Below, piece by piece: positions 55,055 to 64,000 of a stretch of 64,000 nt of DNA. This stretch comes from Ligustrum vulgare (Eukaryota; Streptophyta; Magnoliopsida; Lamiales; Oleaceae). Within the stretch, counting starts at the first letter, position 1. Each line of letters begins with the position of its first letter. Where the stretch lies: positions 3,241,501 through 3,305,500 of the forward strand of contig OY743189.1 of assembly GCA_963555705.1 (NCBI GenBank), written 5' to 3'. Both the position numbers and the translations under genes were made by a program. The notes below the pieces were generated by a model, which was not told where the DNA came from, did not search any database, and saw only the letters and a program-made list of their open reading frames with translations.

Positions 55055-56423
55055 TTTGGTATCAGAGCTTGGCTCTAAATCCAGGTTTTGATATAATTCT
55101 TGTTTTTGTTTCATATTTCTTTTCTTTTTCTTCATTAGATTTCATTGTTCTTGAAAATTCTGCACGGTTACTAAACTGGTCTTAGTTTCAATTCTTGTCG
55201 TTATTGCTTGTTCTTGATTAAGAAAAAAAAAAAAAGTACGAGTCGGGTTCCACTCCTTGGAAACCTACGTGGAGTGGAAATAACAAAAATGAAGGAGCTG
55301 CTCAAAAGGGGAAGCCAGAACCACCAAAGGCTCGAGAGGAGTCTACCAATAAAGGTAACCCCGCTTCTAACTTTCAACCTCCTAGAAGTAGGGACATCAA
55401 GTGTTTTAGGTGTATGGGAATAGGACACATTGCATCACAATGCCCGAACAAGAAAATAATGCTTGTGCGAAATGGGGTGGTGGTGTCGGAGGATGAGGTT
55501 GAGGATGATGATGAGTTTAGGGACATGCTTGCCTTAGAAGAAGCTAGTGATTGTGATGATGGAGATTATGCGATAGCTCAATCCCTTATTACTAGGCGTG
55601 CCCTTAGTACCCAAATTAAGGTGGAGGAATCGGGTGAGCAAAGGGAAAACATATTCCATACTAGATGCTTTGTTAATAATAAAGTGCGTAGTTTGATCAT
55701 TGATGGGGGTAGTTGTACCAACGTGGTTAGTACCACTCTTGTTGAGAAATTGTGTTTACCTATTATTAAACACCCTAGGCCTTATAAATTACAGTGGCTG
55801 AATGAGTCCGGTGAGATAAAAGTAAATAAGCAGGTGTTAATCAACCATTCTATCGGGAAATACGAGGATGAGTTAATTCGTGATGTGGTTCCAATGCATG
55901 CGAGACACATCCTGTTGGGTCGGCCATGGCAATATGAAAGGAGGGTGGTACATGACGGGTACAAAAATAGATACAGTTTTACGAAGGATGGGAAAAGCAT
56001 TCGACTTATGCCATTAACTCCACAGCAAGTTTATGAGGTTCAGCTGAAGCTAAAAAGTGAGGAAGAGAAGACAAAGAGAGTTGGGACCCCGATCCCAAAA
56101 AAGGAGAGCTGAGTGTTCAAAAGAGAGTTGGGACCACGATCCCAGAAAAAGGAGAGCTGAGAGAAAAACAGAGAGTTGAGGGTTCCACCTCAGAAAAAGG
56201 AGAGCAAGTGACGAGTGCCAGAAAAGAAAGAGGAGAGAAAACCAAAGTGAGCTTCCTAGCTAAAAAGAGTGATATCAAAAGAGCTGCCCTTGACCACCAA
56301 CCAATGGTCTTACTAATGTACAAGGACTCCCTCCTTGCGCTCGGTGACACTAACTCTTCCCTCCCCCGTTTAGATGTTTCTCTTTTACAGGAATTTGATG
56401 ATGTATTCCCGGAAGACATACCC
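55055..56423 (+). pseudogene. third X gag-deleted copy, up to the element I insertion
   Basis: Same leader-to-gag deletion as G and the second copy, with A-run at about 55222-55234; otherwise nearly identical to 49554-50920. CCHC and protease open (55414-56112), linker repeats shifted, RT leader open from 56208 to FPEDIP, then element I. Resumes at 63023. Confidence 0.85.
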
Positions 56424-57179
56424 TGATGCGATTCTTGTTGGAGAATCACGGGATCTCGCGGAAATTGAATCAACACTTGGAAAGTTCCAAATCCAGATTA
56501 ATTGACGATAACAATATGACCCAACACTCACGACTCAAGAACCAAGGATGTATCAAATCCAAGACCCGTTAAGATGCGGAATAAAAAACCATAAAGGGGC
56601 GAATGCCACAAAGGTTGTCAAATCCTTTGATAAGTTCAAGGGGTTCAATCAAGAACGAAGAAGAATAGGGAATAACTCACCTAGTTCAAGCAATTTCATT
56701 AAGCATCAAAGTAGTCTCTTTACAATGACAAAGACAAGATAAATAGGCCTAAAAACGCGTCCAAGCCGCGTAAACCCTAAAAAAGACGCGCAATTGTTAC
56801 GGCCGTAACATATGTGTTTACGGCCGTAAAAAGTGTTTTACGGCCGTGAATAATTTTATTACGGCCGTAAATCACTTTCTGCCCAAAATTGTGATATCAA
56901 AGTTACGGCCGTAATTTCAGCACTTACGGCCGTAAAAGGCCTTCTGATCCATTTCTTCCTTGTTCTTTGACCCAAATGCCTTGTAATGGTTTTGGCGCAT
57001 CTCCCATATTGTCATGTATTGAAAATGGAGTCTTTGACCATGCATTTGAATATTCATCCACCCAAGCTTGCATAAACCCCTGCATTGCTTGCTTGATCTT
57101 CTTAGCCCTCAGTCTCGTTATTGGTCCCACTGGTACATGCAACGGGTCCTTACTCGTATGGTCACTCAGGTACTCATCA
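56424..57179 (-). repeat. 3' LTR of element I
   Basis: 756 bp. Palindromes at 56798-56935. Encodes the last 84 residues of pol. Confidence 0.96.
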
Positions 57180-58205
57180 TTCCCTCCCTGTTGAAAAGGA
57201 TTCGTCCTCGAATCATCACCTGCGTCAAACAGAGAGAGATCAGCAACGTTAAAAGTAGCAGATATATTAAACTCACCTGGGAGATCCAACTTATAAGCAT
57301 TGTCGGTGATTCTCTCAATGACTTGAAATGGCCCATCTCCTCTAGGCTGAAGCTTAGACTTCCGTTGTACTGGAAATCGTTCCTTTCGCATGTGAACCCA
57401 CACCCAATCGCCTGGTTCAAAAATCACCTGCTTCCGACCCTTATTCGCATGTGACGCATACCGCTCATTCTTCTTTTCTATTTGTAGCCTGACCTTTTCA
57501 TGGAGTGACTTCACAAGCTCGGCTTTCTTCTTGCCATCTAAACTGTTCCTGTCATCTACAGGCAAAGGAATTAGGTCCAAAGGGGTTAGTGGATTGAAGC
57601 CATACACAATTTCAAAAGGAGAGTAAGTAGTAGTAGAATGTACAGCCCTGTTATATGCAAATTCCACAAAAGGTAAACATTCCTCCCAACTCTTCAAATT
57701 TTTATTTATGACAACACGCAGGAGTTGTATTAACGTCCTATTGACTACTTCTGTCTGACCATCCGTCTGAGGATGACATGTAGTGGAAAACAATAGTTTA
57801 GTACCCATTTTCCCCCATAGAACCTTCCAGAAGTAAATAAGGAATTTGACATCTCTGTCAGACACTATACTCCTAGGCACCCCATGTAGCCTGACAACTT
57901 CCCTAAAGAATATGTCTGCTATGTTCACGGCGTCATCAGTTTTATGGCAAGGGATGAAGTGTGCCATTTTACTAAACCTGTCCACCACCACAAAAATGGA
58001 ATCCCGACCCTTCTTTGTCCTAGGCAATCCTAAAACAAAATCCATGGATATATCTACCCAAGGCTCACTAGGAACAGGTAAAGGAGTGTACAATCCATGT
58101 GGTAATACTTTAGACTTGGCCTGTTTACAAGTTATGCATTTATTACAAATTTGGTGAACATCCCGTTTCATCCTAGGCCAATAAAAATGTTCCTTCAATG
58201 TTTCC
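56924..58205 (-). pseudogene. integrase part of X pol, out of frame with the rest
   Basis: After the ~62-bp deletion near 58205 the frame continues as integrase: the CNKCITC part of the HHCC zinc domain (its histidines were in the lost segment), catalytic core with MDF, SDRD and the GQTEVVNRT glutamate (D,D,E), C-terminal [14 protein letters not shown] domain, [11 protein letters not shown] at the PPT hairpin, then an LTR-encoded tail with [18 protein letters not shown]. Stop TAA is inside palindrome 56924-56935. Codons upstream of 58205 in this frame are spurious. Because the zinc-domain histidines and the frame are lost, this copy probably needs integrase from elsewhere. Confidence 0.9.
57180..57214 (-). 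promoter_or_regulatory. PPT and hairpin, element I
   Basis: CAACAGGGAGGGAA (57180-57193 reversed) and GATTCGAGGACGAATC (57199-57214 reversed). Confidence 0.82.
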
Positions 58206-61200
58206 AATAACCATAGAATAGTTAGGCACACACAATTTATTTTCCTTAAACAAATAACCATCATGCCTATAAAATTTATCAAATGCTCCCTTTTCGCATG
58301 AGACATAAATAGAGGAAAAATCATGATCGTTCGCATACAAATCTCTAACATATTCAAATCCCAATAATTTAGCATTCAATGAATTAAGGAGCACATACCG
58401 TCTTGACAACGCGTCTGCAACTATATTTTCCTTACCGTGTTTGTATTGAATGACATAAGGAAAAGTCTCCACAAACTCCATCCATCGGGCATGTCTTTTG
58501 TTCAACTTACCTTGCCCCTTGAGGTGCTTCAATGACTCGTGATCCGTGTGGATGACAAATTCTTTTGGCCAGAGGTAATGCTGCCAAGTCTCCAATGCCC
58601 TGACAAGAGCATAAAGCTCCTTATCATACGTTGGATAGTTCAACGCTGCCCCGCTCAGCTTTTCACTGAAATAAGCTATCGGTCTCTTTTCCTGCATAAG
58701 AACAGCTCCAATCCCTATTCCTGATGCATCACATTCAACCTCGAAGGTTTGGTTAAAATTAGGCAATGCTAAGACCGGTGCAGAACATAAGGCATCTTTA
58801 AGCAACGAAAAAGCATTTTCCTGTTCATTCCCCCAACGGAAACCCACACTCTTTTTAATTACCTCAGTGAGTGGTGTGGCGATTGTACTGAAATCTTTCA
58901 CAAACCTCCTATAAAAACTTGCTAACCCATGAAAACTCCTTACCTCAGTTACACTCTTTGGTGTTGGCCATTCCCTAATAGCTCGAATTTTCTCCTCATC
59001 GACCGCAATACCATCCTTACCAACAACATAATCAAGGAATATGACCTTATCGATGCAAAACGTACACTTTTTAAAGTTAGCATACAAATTTTCAGTGCGT
59101 AAAACCTCAAGTACAAACCTCAAATGCCTAACATGTTCTTCTACATTCTTACTAAAAATTAAAATGTCATCAAAGTACACGACCACAAATTTACCAATGA
59201 AAGCTCGTAAAACATGGTTCATCAACCTCATGAATGTACTAGGTGCATTGGTGAGGCCAAACGGCATAACTAACCATTCATAAAGCCCGTATTTGGTCTT
59301 GAATGCAGTTTTCCATTCGTCCCCCTCTTTCATGCGTATTTGGTGATATCCACTTTTAAGGTCAATTTTACTAAAGACGCATGAACCATACAATTCATCA
59401 AGCATGTCATCTAACCTAGGTATGGGATGGCGATACTTTACCGTGATATTGTTGATGGCCCTACAATCCACGCACATCCTCCAGGTTCCATCCTTCTTAG
59501 GTACCAATAAGACCGGCACCGTACATGGGCTCATGCTTTCTCGAACGTAGCCCTTGCTCAACAACTCGTCAACTTGCCGCTGAAGCTCCTTTGTTTCCTC
59601 CGGATTGCTTCTATATGCAGGCCTATTTGGAATGACAGCTCCCGGTGCAAAATCAATCTGCTGCTCGATGCCCCGAATGGGTGGCAGCCCACTGGGTATG
59701 TCTTCCGGGAAAACATCATCAAATTCCTGTAAAAGAGAAACAGCTAAATGGGGAAGGGAAGAGTTAGTGTCACCGAGTGCAAGGAAGGAGTCCTTGTACA
59801 TTAGTAAGACCATTGGTTGGTGGTCGAGGGCAGCTCTTTTGATCTCACTCTTCTTGGCAAGGAAGCTCACTTTGGTTTTCTCTCCTCTCTCTTTTTTGGC
59901 ACTCATCACTCGCTCTCCTTTTTCTGATGTGGAACCCTCAACTCTCTGTTTTTCTCTCATCTCTCCTTTTTCTGGGATCGTAGTCCCAACTCTCTTTGTC
60001 TTCTCTTCCTCACTTTTTAGTTTCAGCTGATCCTCATAAACTTGTTGTGGGGTTAATGGCATAAGTCTAATGCTTTTCCCATCCTTCGTAAAACTGTATC
60101 TATTTTTGTATCCGTCATGTACCACCCTCCTGTCATATTGCCATGGCCGACCCAACAGGATGTGTCCAGCATGCATTGGAACCACATCACAAATTAACTC
60201 ATCCTCGTATTTCCCGATAGAAAGGTTGATTAACACCTGCTTATTTACCTTTATCTCACCGGACTCATTCAACCATTGTAATTTATAAGGCCTAGGGTGT
60301 TTGATAATAGGTAAACTCAACTTCTCAACAAGAGTGGTACTAACCACGTTGGTACAACTCCCCCCGTCAATGATCAAACTACACACTTTATTATTAATAA
60401 AGCATCTAGTATGGAATATGTTTTCTCTTTGCTCACCTGATTCCTCCACCTTAATTTGGGTACTAAGGGCACACCTAGTAATAAGGGATTGAGCTACCAC
60501 ATAATCTCCATCATCACAATTACTAGCTTCTTCTAAGGCAGGCATATCCCTAAACTCATCATCATCCTCAACCTCATCCTCCGACACCACCACCCCATTT
60601 CGCACAAGCATTATTTTTTTGTTCGGGCATTGTGATGCAATGTGTCCGATTCCCATACACCTAAAACACTTGATGTCCCTACTTCTATGAGGTTGAGAGT
60701 TAGAAGCGGGGTTACCTTTATTGGTAGACTCCTCTCGAGCCTTTGGTGGTTCTGGCTTCCCCTTTGGTGCAGCTCCTTCATTTTTGTTATTTCCACTCCA
60801 CGTAGGTTTCCAAGGAGTGGAACCCGAAGAGTATTTCGCTGTTCCTTTCCTCTTCAGCTGCCTCTCCACCTTCATCGCCATGTGCAACATCTCCTCCAGT
60901 TCAACATAATGTTGCAGCTCTATTACATTTGCAATGTCCCTGTTCAAACCACTCAAAAATCTGGCCATTGTGGCCTTCGGATCCTCCTCAATATTTGCTC
61001 GGATCATAGCAATCTCCATCTCTTTATGGTACTCCTCTACACTCTTCGAACCCTGAGACAAAGTTTGAAGTTTCTGGTACAAGTCCCTATAGTAATGGTT
61101 GGGCACAAACCTTTTTCTCATCAAACCCTTCAACTCGTTCCAGGTCTCAATAGGTCGTTCACGGTTCCTTCTCCTACTTGTCACTAATTGATCCCACCAC

Positions 61201-61742
61201 ACAAGGGCATAGTCTGCAAATTCTATAACCGCCAACTTCACCTTTTTCCCCTCTGAGTAGTTGTGGCACTCAAAAATTAGTTCTACCTTCTTTTCCCACT
61301 CAAGGTACACCTCCGGATCACTTTTACCCTGGAAAGATGGTATAGTCATTTTAATGTTTCCCAGGTTCCTATCCATCTCATCTTCATCCCTATATTCACG
61401 CCTATTGCCCCTTCCATGCCGACCACCTCGACCCCTTCTCCTACCCAAGCTAGCCACTGACACATTTTCACTGTCATCATCAACACTATCACCTATCTCA
61501 ACATCATCATCATCCCAATCTCTATTTCTAGGATTATGGTCATACCTTTGCGGTCTCCGGATATTAGGAGCCGTGTGCTGCTGCTCTCTATGTAGTTGGG
61601 CAATTATTGCACTATGCGTGTCCACAGAGTTTTTAATTTCCCCCAACCTCGCATCCAACTTCTCGAACCGTTTTTCCAACATTGCAAGAAAGTGGAACTG
61701 TTGGTTATCCTCCCCTGTCGAGGATGCGTCTTTCTGTGACAT
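58173..61742 (-). CDS. X gag-protease-RT-RNase H polyprotein
   Basis: One open frame of 1,189 codons from [10 protein letters not shown] at 61742. Order: coiled-coil-like gag N-terminus (1-60); acidic and Arg/Gly-rich segment (75-125); gag core (130-290); CCHC knuckle C359-C362-H367-C372; protease motif D459-G-G-S; linker with a RVGTTIP-type repeat; RT with YFDD at 856-859; RNase H with D1005, E1042, D1067 and D1110. All visible catalytic residues are present. It ends 15 or so codons after the 62-bp integrase lesion shifts the frame. Single-frame gag-pol is usual for chromoviruses. Known roles: capsid assembly, polyprotein cleavage and cDNA synthesis in cytoplasmic particles. This is the likeliest helper in the window for the non-autonomous copies. 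Confidence 0.93.
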   Translation of the reverse strand: MSQKDASSTGEDNQQFHFLAMLEKRFEKLDARLGEIKNSVDTHSAIIAQLHREQQHTAPNIRRPQRYDHNPRNRDWDDDDVEIGDSVDDDSENVSVASLGRRRGRGGRHGRGNRREYRDEDEMDRNLGNIKMTIPSFQGKSDPEVYLEWEKKVELIFECHNYSEGKKVKLAVIEFADYALVWWDQLVTSRRRNRERPIETWNELKGLMRKRFVPNHYYRDLYQKLQTLSQGSKSVEEYHKEMEIAMIRANIEEDPKATMARFLSGLNRDIANVIELQHYVELEEMLHMAMKVERQLKRKGTAKYSSGSTPWKPTWSGNNKNEGAAPKGKPEPPKAREESTNKGNPASNSQPHRSRDIKCFRCMGIGHIASQCPNKKIMLVRNGVVVSEDEVEDDDEFRDMPALEEASNCDDGDYVVAQSLITRCALSTQIKVEESGEQRENIFHTRCFINNKVCSLIIDGGSCTNVVSTTLVEKLSLPIIKHPRPYKLQWLNESGEIKVNKQVLINLSIGKYEDELICDVVPMHAGHILLGRPWQYDRRVVHDGYKNRYSFTKDGKSIRLMPLTPQQVYEDQLKLKSEEEKTKRVGTTIPEKGEMREKQRVEGSTSEKGERVMSAKKERGEKTKVSFLAKKSEIKRAALDHQPMVLLMYKDSFLALGDTNSSLPHLAVSLLQEFDDVFPEDIPSGLPPIRGIEQQIDFAPGAVIPNRPAYRSNPEETKELQRQVDELLSKGYVRESMSPCTVPVLLVPKKDGTWRMCVDCRAINNITVKYRHPIPRLDDMLDELYGSCVFSKIDLKSGYHQIRMKEGDEWKTAFKTKYGLYEWLVMPFGLTNAPSTFMRLMNHVLRAFIGKFVVVYFDDILIFSKNVEEHVRHLRFVLEVLRTENLYANFKKCTFCIDKVIFLDYVVGKDGIAVDEEKIRAIREWPTPKSVTEVRSFHGLASFYRRFVKDFSTIATPLTEVIKKSVGFRWGNEQENAFSLLKDALCSAPVLALPNFNQTFEVECDASGIGIGAVLMQEKRPIAYFSEKLSGAALNYPTYDKELYALVRALETWQHYLWPKEFVIHTDHESLKHLKGQGKLNKRHARWMEFVETFPYVIQYKHGKENIVADALSRRYVLLNSLNAKLLGFEYVRDLYANDHDFSSIYVSCEKGAFDKFYRHDGYLFKENKLCVPNYSMVIGNIEGTFLLA

Positions 61743-62252
61743 GGTTAGTGATCAAAAAGAAAAAAAAATATGTAAATAATTTTCAAGAGAAAATATCCTC
61801 ACGTGTTTTGCACTCGAGTATCACTCTATTCGGCTTTTTCTCTCTATTGATCTCACCACTCTGCCTTTTTCCTCTCTATCCCTTTTCTCAAGTTCACAAC
61901 GAACCCACCAAACTAGTCACGGACTTGGTCCTTGTGGAATTAACCCAAGGTGCAAGACACAACAGATGAAAAGAAGATTTGATGGATGACGAAAACTACT
62001 ATGAATGTGGAAAATTGAAAGGTATCAAGAAAGGTCTTCTTGACTATGGAATGATGTTCTTGTTCTTGCACTTCAACAATAATCACTTTTTTTTTTTTTT
62101 TTCAAGAGCAATCAATAACGACAAGAATTGAAACTAAGACCAATTTCGTAACGGTGCAGAATTTTCCAAGAACAATGAGATCTAGTAAAGAAAAAAAAAA
62201 CAAGAAAATGAAACAAAACAAGAATTATATCAAAACCTGGATTTAGAGCCAA
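61743..62252 (-). other. X leader
   Basis: Untranslated leader of element I, including a poly-A run (reverse of 62085-62102) that marks the left side of the deletion seen in the three gag-deleted X copies. Confidence 0.8.
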
Positions 62253-62266
62253 GCTCTGATACCAAA

Positions 62267-63022
62267 TGATGCGATTCTTGTTGGAGAATCACGGGATCTC
62301 GCGGAAATTGAATCAACACTTGGAAAGTTCCAAATCCAGATTAATTGACGATAACAATATGACCCAACACTCACGACTCAAGAACCAAGGATGTATCAAA
62401 TCCAAGACCCGTTAAGATGCGGAATGAAAAACCATAAAGGGGCGAACGCCACAAAGGTTGTCAAATCCTTTGATAAGTTCAAGGGGTTCAATCAAGAACG
62501 AAGAAGAATAGGGAATAACTCACCTAGTTCAAGCAATTTCATTAAGCATCAAAGTAGTCTCTTTACAATGACAAAGACAAGATAAATAGGCCTAAAAACG
62601 CGTCCAAGCCGCGTAAACCCTAAAAAAGACGCGCAATTGTTACGGCCGTAACATATGTGTTTACGGCCGTAAAAAGTGTTTTACGGCCGTGAATAATTTT
62701 ATTACGGCCGTAAATCACTTTCTGCCCAAAATTGTGATATCAAAGTTACGGCCGTAATTTCAGCACTTACGGCCGTAAAAGGCCTTCTGATCCATTTCTT
62801 CCTTGTTCTTTGACCCAAATGCCTTGTAATGGTTTTGGCGCATCTCCCATATTGTCATGTATTGAAAATGGAGTCTTTGACCATGCATTTGATTATTCAT
62901 CCACCCAAGCTTGCATAAACCCCTGCATTGCTTGCTTGATCTTCTTAGCCCTCAGTCTCGTTATTGGTCCCACTGGTACATGCAACGGGTCCTTACTCGT
63001 ATGGTCACTCAGGTACTCATCA
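62267..63022 (-). repeat. 5' LTR of element I
   Basis: 756 bp, palindromes at 62641-62778; differs from the 3' LTR at three visible positions. Confidence 0.96.
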
Positions 63023-63365
63023 TACCCAGTGGGCTGCCACCCATTCGGGGCATCGAGCACCAGATTGATTTTGTACCGGGAGCTGTCATTCCAAATAGGC
63101 TTGTATATAGAAGCAATCCGGAGGAAACAAAGGAGCTTCAGCGGCAAGTTGACGAGTTGTTGAGGAAGGGCTACGTTCGAGAAAGTATGAGCCCATGCGC
63201 GGTGCCGGTCTTATTGGTGCCCAAGAAGGATGGAACCTGGAGGATGTGCGTGGATTGTAGGGCCATCAACAATATCACGGTAAAGTATCGCCATCCTATA
63301 CCAAGGTTAGATGACATGCTTGATGAATTTTATGGTTCATGCGTCTTTAGTAAAATTGACCTTAA
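63023..63365 (+). pseudogene. X RT fragment, continuation of third X copy
   Basis: Resumes at TACCCAGTGGGCTGCC and reads the RT fingers ([19 protein letters not shown]) to SKIDLK, then joins Y sequence at a TAAG overlap without losing frame. Confidence 0.85.
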
Positions 63366-64000
63366 GGATATGCCAGCTCTAGAGGATGTTAGTGAAAATG
63401 ATTATGCGGACTATGCATTAGCTAAATCACTTGTCACTAGGAGAGCCCTTAGTACTCAAGTTAAGGTGGAAGAGTCGGGTGAGCAGCGAGAAAATATATT
63501 TCATACTAGGTGCTTTGTGAATAACAAGGTGTGTAGTTTGATAATAGATGGGGGTAGTTGTGCGAACGTTGCTAGCACTACTCTAGTAGAGAAATTGTGC
63601 CTACCTATGCTAAAACACCCTAGGCCATATAAGCTACAGTGGTTAAATGAATCGGGCGAGATTAAGGTAAATAAACAGGTGGTAGTTGATTTGGCGATTG
63701 GGAAGTATGAAGATAGCGTGGTTTGTGATGTGGTACCCATGCATGCGGGGCACATCTTGTTGGGCAGGCCATGGCAATTCGATAGGAAGGTTATTCATGA
63801 TGGATTTAAAAATAGGTATACCTTCACTAAGGATGGGAAAAATGTCAAACTAATGCCTTTGTCACCTCAACAGGTCTATGAAGACCAACTGAAATTAAAA
63901 AGTGAGGAAGAGAGAAAGAGGGTCGGGACCACGAACCCGGAAAAAGGAGAGTTGTGTGAAAAACCGAGAGTTGGGACCACGATCCCAGAAAAAGGAGAGG
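63366..64000 (+). pseudogene. Y gag end and protease, fused in frame to X RT; runs off window
   Basis: [12 protein letters not shown] begins the Y segment, followed by the protease ([12 protein letters not shown] with [10 protein letters not shown]) and the RVGTT-type linker at the window edge. The open frame runs from the X RT (ATG at 63188) through to 64000, an out-of-order RT-to-protease fusion. Its protease segment overlaps what was interrupted at 38416 but differs at several bases, so it is probably another Y copy and not a clean continuation. Confidence 0.8.

Larger units (their letters stand above)
56424..63022 (-). mobile_element. Element I: near-intact autonomous family X retrotransposon
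   Basis: 6,599 bp with perfect duplication TACCC (56419-56423, 63023-63027). Both LTRs are 756 bp and I count three mismatches between them, so insertion was recent. Primer site 62253-62264, gag start 61742, PPT 57180-57193. A single gag-pol frame except for a ~62-bp loss in integrase. CRM-like chromovirus assignment rests on integrase and protease wording and on coding that extends into the LTR; a tree is needed to confirm it. Confidence 0.95.

Overview
The window looks like nuclear heterochromatin of a flowering plant, probably a eudicot. It is AT-rich, has no bacterial gene layout, and consists almost entirely of nested Ty3/gypsy-type LTR retrotransposons primed by initiator tRNA-Met (primer site TGGTATCAGAGC). 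Nothing resembling an ordinary host gene with introns is visible. The one cellular gene is an intronless LOG-type (cytokinin-activating phosphoribohydrolase) copy carried antisense inside a retrotransposon. Working names: A, a Tekay/Del-like element; B, a non-autonomous element with 2.1-kb LTRs carrying the LOG-like copy; X and Y, autonomous gag-pol chromoviruses, probably CRM-like; Z and C, non-autonomous relatives of X/Y with their own proteins. X, Y, Z and C all have LTRs running TGATG...CATCA.

Layout, left part. 1-1061 is a B-family LTR in reverse. 1440-2025 and 9730-9907 are two halves of an A integrase C-terminus, split by the intact B element (2026-9729, 5-bp duplication GGAGT). 9929-12793 is the A 3' LTR, inserted into a C-family LTR (12794-13381). 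An inverted junction near 13541 leads to a Y 5' end on the minus strand (to 14952). 14953-16989 and 22450-22687 are unassigned flanks of element D (family Z, 16990-22449, duplication GTATG).

Middle part. A mosaic LTR (22688-24318) heads a truncated Z copy J. It is followed by a MITE (26252-26750), a solo X LTR (27003-27837, GCTGT), and a second solo X LTR (28060-31766) interrupted by a complete 2.87-kb element C (28607-31474, CACAA). A 217-bp tandem duplication and a decayed viral-like coding patch (32528-33141) follow.

Right part. There is five-level nesting: Z copy E (33142) contains Y copy F (35457), which contains X copy G (38417), which contains Y copy K (minus, 42841-48027), which contains a solo X LTR (45185-45940, ATAGG). 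Further gag-deleted X copies share LTRs in tandem (48731-51287 and 54595-56423). Z copy H (51288-54594, minus) lies between them, and the youngest near-intact X copy I (56424-63022, minus, TACCC) is inserted in the last. The window ends in an in-frame X-to-Y fusion.

How the parts work together (inference): X and Y encode capsid, protease, RT/RNase H and integrase. Z and C lack RT and integrase but keep compatible LTR ends, primer site, polypurine tract and a PPT-adjacent hairpin, so they probably use X/Y enzymes in trans. They also keep conserved gag-derived or protease-derived reading frames. Most LTRs of X, Y, C and part of Z carry arrays of the palindrome TTACGGCCGTAA arranged in pairs about 21 bp apart, upstream of the TATA box. 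That arrangement and the antisense LOG cargo are the most unusual signals here.
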